A stretch of 64,000 bases of DNA from Cyrtodaria siliqua (taxonomy: Eukaryota > Mollusca > Bivalvia > Adapedonta > Hiatellidae), in the NCBI GenBank assembly GCA_037043455.1, contig JAWPHD010000289.1, positions 434,001 through 498,000 on the forward strand. The letters are read 5' to 3'. The notes under the pieces are model-generated. The model searched no databases. It had not been told where the DNA came from and saw nothing but the letters and a program-made list of their open reading frames with translations. Positions 56,090 to 64,000 of the stretch are shown one piece after another; position 1 is the stretch's first letter, and each line of letters starts with the position of its first letter. Both the position numbers and the translations under genes were made by a program.

Positions 56090-56675
56090 ATTAAATCACC
56101 ACTATATTTGAATAATTTTCATTGTAACATAGCGACAGAGAAGGTCATCTGTTTTTATTGGGTTAGCGCAGTTTTAACCACAGGGTACACCACATTCTGA
56201 GAATACAACCCTTTAATTGAAAAAAGAAGACGAAGTTCACACTTAGTGAACACGGTTATATTTACAGATTTATACTCTATAAGCTATGTCTGGCATACCG
56301 GTGCTACCACTTAAGAGTGCACAAACACAAACATGAACAGTATAAACGTAAAATGACTTCATTTTTTACCATGAGTTGACAATGCAATGGTCTCCTTTGT
56401 GATTTTAGTTCATGGATTTGTTCAATATGCGATTTGTTAACATCTCTAAATAGACATTTACTTTCCTTAAATAGACATTTACTTAAGTGTTTTAATTATT
56501 TAAGTTTTTATTATGTAACACATTATCGAAAATTCCATTCTAATAAATAATTGCTGTAAACTTAAAACTACATTTGAACTACAAGCCATAAACAATAGAC
56601 CCAATGGCCTTATCTCAAAGTGCACTCATGTTCTTTAATAACAACAGTATTTGTTTTAAATATAAATCTACGTAA
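56090..56675. other. No gene recognised
   Basis: AT-rich, with a short direct duplication at 56448-56482 ('aaatagacatttactt' twice). No counterpart in the left copy was matched. Confidence 0.55.
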
Positions 56676-56679
56676 AACT

Positions 56680-57345
56680 GAGAACCTGTAGGGGCCATAT
56701 TTGACCCCATTGTCATCAATTTTAACCAAGCTTTTCCTAAATAACTCCATGTAATAGTGTGACTGCTGGATCACCATTTAGATAACTTGGTAGGGGGACG
56801 ATAATCTTATGCTACATGCAACATTTTAGACCTCTAGCTCTGGTAGTTTCAGAGAACAATAGGCATATAGACTTTCCTATATAACTCTTTGTAAAACTGT
56901 GACTCCCGGGACCGGGACATATTTGTCTCCAGTGTCATGATTTGAATTAAACTGATAGAGAACCATAAGCTTAGGTTACATGCAAAATATTAGACCGCTG
57001 GCTCTTTTCTGATGTTTTTGGAGAAGATTTTTTAAAATATTTCTATATGACTCTATATAGATATATGACCCCTAGGACGGGGCCAAATATGATCCCATAA
57101 GCTTATGATACATGCATGATATTAGACCTTTAGCTCTTACGGTTTTAGAGAAGAAGATTTTTTTTAACTTTTCCTTCATTACTCTATGTAAAACTGTAAC
57201 CCCCGGGATTGGGCCATATGTGACCCCAGGGTCACCATTTTAAAAGTACTTGGTAGAGGACACTAACCTTATTAACCATGCAAAATATTGGACCTGTAGC
57301 TGTTGTAGTTTCAGAGAAAAATATTTGTATTTAAAAGGAGGGAGA
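56680..57345 (-). repeat. ~165-bp tandem repeat array, right (inverted) copy
   Basis: About four monomers in reverse: 'ttagacctctagctctggta' and variants recur at roughly 56827, 56990, 57125 and 57285, each with 'ggggtcaccatttaaa'-like and 'tataactctatgtaaaactg' blocks. Same monomer as 1-1080. Confidence 0.85.
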
Positions 57346-57367
57346 TAAATCTAATAACAGGAATCAG

Positions 57368-57466
57368 CTACCGTGTTAGCACTGCTATCATGGCATTTTT
57401 GTTTCTCTATAAGCATGATAAGGTACTCAATAACATGGTACTAGTAAGAATTTGTCCCTTGAGATG
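57368..57466 (+). CDS. Third copy of exon d (unknown gene)
   Basis: Between 'ggaatcag' and 'gatg|gtatca', 99 nt with the same phases as the other exon d copies and a 9-bp in-frame length difference. It reads S-YRVSTAIMAFLFLYKHD then KVLNNMVLVRICPLR, open. Conserved with the others: AIM, a hydrophobic/LY stretch and RICPL. Downstream intron sequence also resembles the left copy ('ggctca.gg'). It lies in the opposite orientation to the right gene copy beside it. Possibly an isolated duplicated exon. Confidence 0.4.
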
Positions 57467-57499
57467 GTATCAAAAAAGTGTATGGCTCATGGTCTATAA

Positions 57500-58380
57500 T
57501 AGTAGCAGCAGTAAAAGTAAAAAGTATTAATTTGTAACCCGTTCAAGAATCCAAACAAATACTCCGTTTGCGTTTATTGTTGATAATTTTACGTGTTAAT
57601 TACATTCTTTAAAGTAATTTAAGCTGCTTTCTACTTTCATACTGTTGTTAACGTATGCGCTCCGTTAGTATTTCCATTTTAAACTGCATATTTAATGCAC
57701 ACAGCTATGCCCGTGATTAACATTAAATGGTGAGGAAACATTACGTTAAAGTTAAATGCAACGAACTGCATTGTTAAATACACCCGAATGAGTTAAAATA
57801 TGCGGAATGGAAACTAAATACTAATTTAAAAACCTGTTTCCAAGTTGTTATTGCTCTCGTCACGTTATGGCGGTTTTAACACGGTTGGATATTTCGTGTG
57901 TCTGTAATAAATGACATTTTGAAAATAAATTTGATTGTCCAAATTACACATTCATGTTTAATTCCGGTTTCTAATTACTGACGTGCATTCGAAAAAATTG
58001 CATTGGCTATTTACAAATTAGATTTGCATTTTAAAAAATACGTTTTATTGTTTTTGTTAATTTTGTCTAAATAAAGAGTGCATTCAGTGCACCTTTTGTA
58101 TTTATTTAGGGTTTATGGGCCTGTATACTGGAATATCTGAAAAGCGTATTTGCCGCAGTAAAATTGAAATCGGTAATAAAATCCGAATATGGACATTTTT
58201 AATGTATATTTTATTACTAAAGTATGTAAGACTCGTGTTACTGATCAAATAAAACCGTTATAGAAATAAAAATGCAAAGTCAGCTGTGTATCTATAGTTT
58301 GTCATTTAAGAATCAGCCGACACGTCTATAACTGTTTTAATATTTTAATTTGATCCTTTTTATTTGTTTAGATAATCATG
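57500..58380. other. No gene recognised
   Basis: AT-rich sequence with no matched repeat or coding signature. Confidence 0.6.
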
Positions 58381-58381
58381 A

Positions 58382-58432
58382 TGTGCCGCGCAGTCGCAAT
58401 ATTAAACAACATTATTGCGACTGCGCGGCACC
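58382..58432. repeat. 20-bp-arm hairpin at the upstream side of the RT element
   Basis: 'tgtgccgcgcagtcgcaat' and 'attgcgactgcgcggcacca' flank a ~12-bp loop. GC-rich arms in AT-rich surroundings. The RT coding homology starts about 80 bp further on. Confidence 0.85.
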
Positions 58433-58514
58433 ATTTATGCGTATCATCAAATATCATCAGTCATGGTTATTTTTAACAAAACATATATGCGTTACTCTAC
58501 CTGTCTACTTAAAA

Positions 58515-59780
58515 CAGCTAATTCTAGTGTCGGCACCACAACGAACATCTCCAAACTTTTAACTTCTTGTCTTACTGCCGTTAAAGATCACGTTAAACTA
58601 TATTGTGATAAAACTTATGAAAACTCTGGGATTAATTTATAATGGTCTATAAAAAATTCAGGAGACGTTCTTGATAAAATTTTCAATAAAGGTCAAATTT
58701 CATCAATAAGTACTTATGATTTCTCTACACTATATACAACCTTACCACATCATCTTATTAAAGACAATCTAATTTCTCTTATTCAAAAAAACATTCGCTA
58801 GAGAAAATACTACATTTTTGGCATGTAATAATATTAAAGCGTTTTTTACTAACGGCAGTTTAGAGAATTATACTATTTGGACTTGCTATGAAGTTTGTGA
58901 AGCACTCATCTTCCTATTAGATAATATTTTCATCAGGTATGGTATCACCGTTTATATACAAATTGTTGGTATCCCTATGGGTACGAACTGTGCACCACTT
59001 GTCGCAGATTTGTTTTTATTTTGCTATGAAAGAGATTTCATGTTGAGTCTTTCACAAGATACGCAGGCAGATGTTATTGAAGCTTTTAATGACACCTCTC
59101 GGTATCTGGATGACATACTGAACACTTTCTTTCCAACTATGGTTGATAACATGTATCCTAAAGAACTTCAGCTTATAAAGCTAATATATCTGATAATAAC
59201 GCTTCTTTTCTTGATTTAGATCTCTCGATTGAAAATGGTGAAATAATTAGCAAAATCTATGACAAGAGAGATGATTTTAATTTTGACATTGTTAATTACC
59301 CCCACTTGGATGGGGATGTTCCCCGAGCAACTTCTTATGAGGTGTTTGTGTCTCAACTTATTCGTTTTTCAAGAGCTTGTACTCGAGTTGAGGACTTTAA
59401 TATTCGTAATCTTTGTATAACTAAAAAGCTACTCAATCAGGGTTACCGTTACCATAAACTTCGTAAAACCTTTGCAAAATTGTATTATCGTAACCCTGAT
59501 CTTCTTTCCAAATATAAAAGTAATTTAAGGACTCTTCTGCGACAAGGACTATCACAACCTGACTTCTATGGTGATGTGATTTATAAACTTCATAAGATTC
59601 TTGGTCATGATCACTTTCATACTATCTTTGTTAAACTTGTTAAAAAGTTTATCAAAAGAAGTTATGACCCTATCATTTTGCAACGTACTGCATGCTTGGT
59701 GGTGGAATCTTTTACAGTTCGCCACTATGATTTCTTCTTTAATTGTACCATGACCGGACTGCTGTGGACCCTATGATGTA
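58515..59780 (+). pseudogene. RT-element reverse transcriptase, best copy (5'-truncated)
   Basis: In order: ANSSVGTTTNISKLLTSCLT, HVKLYCDKTYENSGINL-stop, WSIKNSGDVLDKIF, STYDFSTLYTTLPHHLIKDN (motif A, D in YDFS), a frameshift, KAFFTNGSLENYTIWTCYEV, LLDNIFIRYGITVYIQIVGI, PMGTNCAPLVADLFLFCYER, SRYLDDILN (motif C, YLDD), a second frameshift near 59180, FLDLDLSIENG, IYDKRDDFNFDIVNYPHLDG, QLIRFSRACTRVEDFNIRN, ..LSQPDFYGDVIYKLHKILG and RTACLVVESFTVRHYDFFF. The last ~60 bases differ from other copies, giving an early stop. The family is recognised by MGTNCAPLVAD plus YLDD; it is common in invertebrate genomes, and whether it is Penelope-like or another RT lineage is not settled here. No endonuclease or RNase H domain is visible. 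Inactive because of the stop and frameshifts. Confidence 0.9.
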
Positions 59781-60200
59781 TAAATTGGACTACCTAAAGT
59801 CCATTGGGACGGTGGCGTTTGATGTTTGTCTATGATCTTTCCTGTCGTGCCCTTAATAGGTTATTCTCTTGTTGCTCTGGCTTCTGCCAAGTCATTGAGT
59901 TCCTTCATTGCGGCTTTCTAGGCTATTGTATTTTTTGTATTATATTTACACGAGCATATTTGTGTTTTACTTATATTGCCTATTGATGCTGCCTTGTTGG
60001 TTAGAGATTAAATCATGGCGGGGATTTCTTTATTTACACTGTCCTGTTTTAATGGGTTAACATTAGGGTAAGTGTGAGGTTTGGTGCACCCTAGAACCGG
60101 TTTAAACCCCCAGTGGCCTTTGTGGCCACTGACCGTTCCAAGGCGGTAGCCATATTGTCAACCTTTTTTTGTTTGTGATGTCGTTTGCATTTTGCTTTCT
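59781..60200 (+). mobile_element. RT-element 3' tail in its native position
   Basis: Follows the RT coding region without a gap: 'ctacctaaagtccattggga', 'cggtggcgtttgatgtttg', then the tail as found elsewhere, ending early at 'gatgtcgtttgcatttt'. This copy proves that the dispersed ~480-560-bp repeat is the 3' region of the RT element. Confidence 0.9.
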
Positions 60201-61425
60201 TAGTAACTTGGAACTGCCAGAAAAGTATACACTGATAAATAACACAGCAAAACGATGCTCTTAACGTCTCGATCCCGCCATCAACAGGCACATTTATAAC
60301 AGACGTTCACCGTTTTTAAACCTTTTGCTGACGATATATATATATATATATATAAATTACATACTTTGAGAATCCAAATTATATATAGTTACACAATATA
60401 TACAATTTTAACTAACCAGGCGAAACCCCAAAACTGGAGCGTCGAATTAAGTTACCAACTCATAATTCATTTTACGCTTATTCAATAACCCGTATTTTAA
60501 ATACTCGTGAATAAACCTATGCTTTTAATCGGTATATATCCATTATTATATGACCTGAACACCTGGATAAAGTTTAGATAAACGTTTTTGTGTAGTTGTG
60601 TAATTTGCCGTTATTTGGCGGGTTAGTTTCTTTTAGGTTTCCTAATATTCCAAAGTTGATCTCAAACACTTTTCGTGCAGGATATAATTAATGTTAGCAT
60701 GATAAATGCACGTATAACATACATTTAATGTTCAGTTTTGACACGATTTAATGTGGTAAAGTAAAAGCTATACATTACGTATTATTGTAATAACATTTTG
60801 TTAAATCACATTCAGAAACCACCAATTTAGATTCAAAGAAATCGTTATGTCAAGAATAAGTAGAAAGGACAATAACGCACTTCAAGTATTTTACGAGAGT
60901 ACTAAACTATTAATACGACTTTATATGTATGAGTTCAGGACAATGGTTATGTCTGTAGTTGTTATTCATTCCGGTCTTTGAACTGAGCCTGATATGTATA
61001 TACAGATATCGGTGGTACATTCTCAAATTCAGTTTTAACGGCTCTGAGTATTTTTAATCACCCTTAGGACATGTTGTCAGGTTTTAAATTGTGTATTTTG
61101 AGAGGTTCTTGTAATATGCATTCTTCATAACCTCTAGTCACAACTAAATTCCAGTTTGTTAATTTCGCACATTTTTCTCTCCTTTAGGGTAAAAAATATT
61201 GTTAGAAATTGAGACTATACACCGCTTGCCATGGAATAGTATGAGAAACACCACATTGAATGATCAATGTCCACCTTCATATGCTACCATTTTCTGGATG
61301 GCTCGGATATTCATACTATTGACACTTTAAATATTTGAATTTTATTGAATTCTGCTCAATCCGGGGCTAGAAGTCGTGAACACGTAAAGAAACAAACAAT
61401 AATTATAAAGATGAAATGATTACAA
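60201..61425. other. No gene recognised
   Basis: Contains a (TA)n run at 60331-60352 and a segment at 60957-61035 that matches 30800-30895 in reverse. A 66-codon reverse frame at 60291-60091 runs into the tail and is incidental. Confidence 0.55.
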
Positions 61426-61429
61426 GATA

Positions 61430-61705
61430 TGACATCACAAACATAAAAAGTGTTGACAATAGGCCTACCGCCTTGGAAAGGGCAGTGGCAAAAAAAAAGG
61501 TCGCTGGAATTTAAACCAGGTTCTAGGGTGCACAAAACATCACTCTTACACTATTGTTGTCCCAACAAACGGGACAATGCAAATAAAGATATCCCCGGTA
61601 AAATTCTCTAGCATACAAGATAGCGTTAATATACACTATAACACATAAATGATCATGTATATATGAATATAAAAACAAAGGCACAGAAAGCCATAAAAGA
61701 AGCAT
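61430..61705 (-). mobile_element. Old RT-element tail
   Basis: 'gacatcacaaacataaaaag', 'tgttgacaataggcctaccg', 'aaccaggttctagggtgca', 'aacgggacaatgcaaataaa', 'ataaatgatcatgtatatat', 'cacagaaagccataaaag'. Same old subtype as 4090-4460 ('aaatgatcatgtatatat'). Confidence 0.8.
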
Positions 61706-61709
61706 GTAG

Positions 61710-62490
61710 AAAAAAACTCGAATATGTTGAGAAACACAGAAACCAACATCTATGCATTTTATAAAAAAACTAGCTTTGTCATGGATAAGTTGTTGTTGAA
61801 TGATTACGTTTTTCTTTAAAATACGAGTATACGCAGTTATCCACTTGTCTGTATTGAATAATATCATAGAGGTGGTTTGTGGTAGAGAGTTCTTCTCGCG
61901 TGCGAGAGATCTCGAGTCAAATAGTATGTCATGTCACCACCAAGACGCCATAATATAGTACTAGTTGCTTCCTTACTTGTGTTTCTACATACTTTTAGAG
62001 GCATACTGTTAGGACTGGTCGGACAGGTGGGGTTTTATGCCATGAGTCTAAGGCATTGCACTCCAGTGTTGCAGAACTATAATGTTAAGTATTGAGATCA
62101 CTGTTACACCGTCGTGATATGGCTGAACTATTGTTAAAAAGAACATTAAACTCAACTGATATAACACGCGCTCACGTGAGTATACACGTACGTCCTTATG
62201 AACGTAGGCAAGCACCCATGCACGTACATACAACACACGGCACATACACACACATATGTACAGAAATACATTTGGCGCGTCATTCTTATTCAACTATAAA
62301 CATTTGGAGGAGCGTAAAGTTCAAGTATATCATAAATAAAAAAAACGTGTACATTACGCTCCTCAATATGTTTCTGTTTACTCAAGTTACATTATTATTA
62401 TTATACATAACGGTGATACTTATGTCTCATACATCTCTCAAACACTCTAAAAGAACTATGCAAATACATGAAGCAGTAGTGTTTCGATTT
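61710..62490. other. No gene recognised
   Basis: A 157-codon forward frame (62092-62565) and reverse frames on the same stretch lack motifs and end inside a GTTT microsatellite; they are not considered genes. 61865-61925 has a weak tRNA-like look without a fold. Confidence 0.5.
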
Positions 62491-62494
62491 ACTC

Positions 62495-62577
62495 TGTTTG
62501 TTTGTTTGTTTGTTTGTTTGTTTGTTTGTTTGTATGGTGTTTTACGTCATTTTCAACACAAGTAGGGTTGAATATGT
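62495..62577 (-). repeat. (GTTT)n plus end of dispersed repeat
   Basis: About nine GTTT units followed by 'ggtgttttacgtcattttca', the reverse of the 3' end of the repeat at 33950-34145. Confidence 0.8.
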
Positions 62578-62699
62578 CATATGCCGCGCCGAATGTTTAC
62601 AGTTGTATTGTAGTACGTCCTTGTAGACTAGTTGTGTTAATTGTGGGATTTATTAATATCTAGGCTGTCTAAATCATCTTAAAAATACATATTAACGTT

Positions 62700-62965
62700 G
62701 AACAGGAAATGTAGCATTCAAGGACCACAGTCAACCACAAACACACAGAGAAACAAACAGCAACTACAAATATGAATAAACTCGTAAAATATACATCACG
62801 TACATGTACATAAAGAGGTTGTCATTAGGGATAGTAGAAAAATAGGTCACTGGCGCTTTATACCAGGTTCCAGGGTGTACAAAACCTTACTCGTACCCTA
62901 TTGTCATCCCAGTAAAACGGAACAGTGTAAATAAAGAATTCCCCGCCAGGTTTGTAGTTCCTCAT
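62700..62965 (-). mobile_element. Old RT-element tail
   Basis: 'gaacaggaaatgtagcattc', 'accacagtcaaccacaaac', 'ataccaggttccagggtgta', 'ccctattgtcatcccagtaa', 'ggaacagtgtaaataaagaa', 'ccccgccagg'. Confidence 0.8.
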
Positions 62966-62967
62966 TA

Positions 62968-63870
62968 TATATAGATAGATAGATATTTTATTCAAACATA
63001 AGGCATTACGCCCAACAGTTCACATGCAAATAGTACATACATATAAACATGTATATGAAATACACACAATATTTTCCAGTTAATGACAATTTGTATAATT
63101 TCATAGGTGAGTTTCAAGATCATCTGTATATGTTACTAGTTAAAAAGTATTTGACAACTATTAAATATATAAGTGTTTAATATATATTTTTAAATTAATA
63201 TTCCTAAGTACTGATCAGAACACAGTTATATCTGTGGACAAAAATGGAGAAAAGTGATATTTATTTATAAAACATGTCGTCTCTTCTTTTAAAACTTTTA
63301 CAAATGAAAACGGACAGTTTTTTTAATAAACTCTTGTTTTCTGTTGTCATAAGTTCAATAAATTTTGGTATGTTTGGCCGTTTCCAAAAATATTTGTTAA
63401 CATATTCTTTTCTTATATCTTGATATAGTGAACACTCCAATACGGAGTGAAATTCGTCTTCTAGTATATTACATAGCTGGCATTTTCTTTCGGATCTTGG
63501 TGTTTTATTTGGTCTATGCCATCGACCAGTTTCTATTTCTAACCTGTGACTAGAGACTCTTAGTTTTGTAAAAAAAGCTCTAAATTTCTTTATATTTAGT
63601 ACATCTAGATAATACTTAAACCTGAAATCTGATATTATTCTGTATGTACTAGCTCTAGTGGAATCCGATAATTCAGCATTCCAATTTTGTATAAACATAT
63701 CTTTAATTCGTTGTTTAAATATATTAATGAAATACGTTATGTTTTCTACTCCTTGAGAATACCAAACTTCATTAAATCCTGTTCGTTCCAATAACCCTTT
63801 AACTTGAGATGCCCAGTTTAATTTATTTGGGTTTACGATCAGATCATCTAACATAACATTATACATATTT
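62968..63870 (-). pseudogene. LINE C-terminal region with 3' UTR and GATA-type tail
   Basis: Reverse strand, a 201-codon open frame (63866-63261): LNWASQVKGLLERTGFNEVW, YSQGVENITYFINIFKQRIK, FRAFFTKLRVSSHRLEIETG, RWHRPNKTPRSERKCQLCNI, LEDEFHSVLECSLYQDIRKE and FWKRPNIPKFIELM. The C-x2-C ... H-x4-C arrangement is the usual C-terminal zinc-knuckle-like motif of the same LINE group as 41471-42489. A 3' UTR follows to 62968 and ends 'gaataaaatatctatctatc', a short ATCT tail typical of microsatellite-tailed LINEs. The element continues, decayed, toward 63960 and probably beyond. The frame is open but lacks the RT domain. Confidence 0.9.
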
Positions 63871-64000
63871 TTTATATATGTTGCGTTCTATCTATTGCGG
63901 GCCACTGAAACGAACATTTAGTCAGACAAATAATATAGTTTAATATATCCCTCAAAATAATTTAAGGATCAGTTAGTTTTTCTCCCATATATTTAATATA

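Noticed and set aside
62092..62565. 157-codon frame ending in FVCLFVCLFVCL
   Set aside because: The end is a GTTT microsatellite and the rest has no domain features.

Overview
The window is animal genomic DNA, most likely from a mollusc and plausibly a bivalve. It is AT-rich, has no bacterial-style gene packing, and shows GT-AG introns. It carries non-LTR retrotransposon remnants of several lineages, tRNA-derived SINEs with an internal CTTGGGCAAGACACTT segment, small inverted-repeat elements and many minisatellites. The organism call is inference from repeat types and gene families, not from a match. Almost every open frame in the window is transposon debris or chance.

Two host genes can be supported. 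(1) Two spliced exons at 40440-40538 and 41030-41154 (+) encode most of the extracellular hormone-receptor (HRM) domain of a class B (secretin-type) GPCR. The seven-helix exons were not found and presumably lie beyond 64 kb or are lost. The 3' edge of the second exon, with its splice donor, has been amplified into a 47-bp minisatellite of about 20 copies, and a LINE later split that array. (2) A small-exon gene family occurs in inverted copies. The left copy (1.6-3.7 kb, +) is decayed. The right copy (50.8-54.2 kb, -) has open exons b and d but lacks exon c and is split by a DNA transposon. A third exon d lies at 57.4 kb (+). Exon phases agree between copies. Product is unknown; a weak resemblance to family-49 glycosyltransferases (LARGE/B4GAT1 type) is noted as a hypothesis.

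Layout. 1-3.7 kb: 165-bp tandem repeats, then the left copy of gene 2. 3.7-5.2 kb: foldback element and retroelement tails. 5.2-28.3 kb: three direct, diverged copies of a multi-kb non-coding unit (U1 5.2-9.1, U2 10.0-14.6, U3 19.4-28.3), each carrying different insertions; because the copies can be compared, several insertions have visible empty sites and target-site duplications. Between U2 and U3 lies a cluster of reverse-transcriptase (RT) element pieces, including a 5'-inverted copy. 28.3-40 kb: SINEs, foldback and MITE-like elements, microsatellites, degenerate tandem repeats. 40-43 kb: the GPCR exons and their derived minisatellite. 43-50.7 kb: three large satellite-like arrays (26-bp with an E-box, 34-bp, 76-bp) and a cluster of MITEs. 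50.7-57.5 kb: inverted right copy of gene 2 with a 1.66-kb transposon rich in CCATGG. 58.4-60.2 kb: the best copy of the RT element, whose 3' region is the source of the commonest dispersed repeat in the window. 61-64 kb: old tail copies and another LINE.

The genes do not form a pathway. What the window mainly records is a long intergenic or intronic landscape shaped by segmental duplication, inverted duplication, tandem amplification and retrotransposition.
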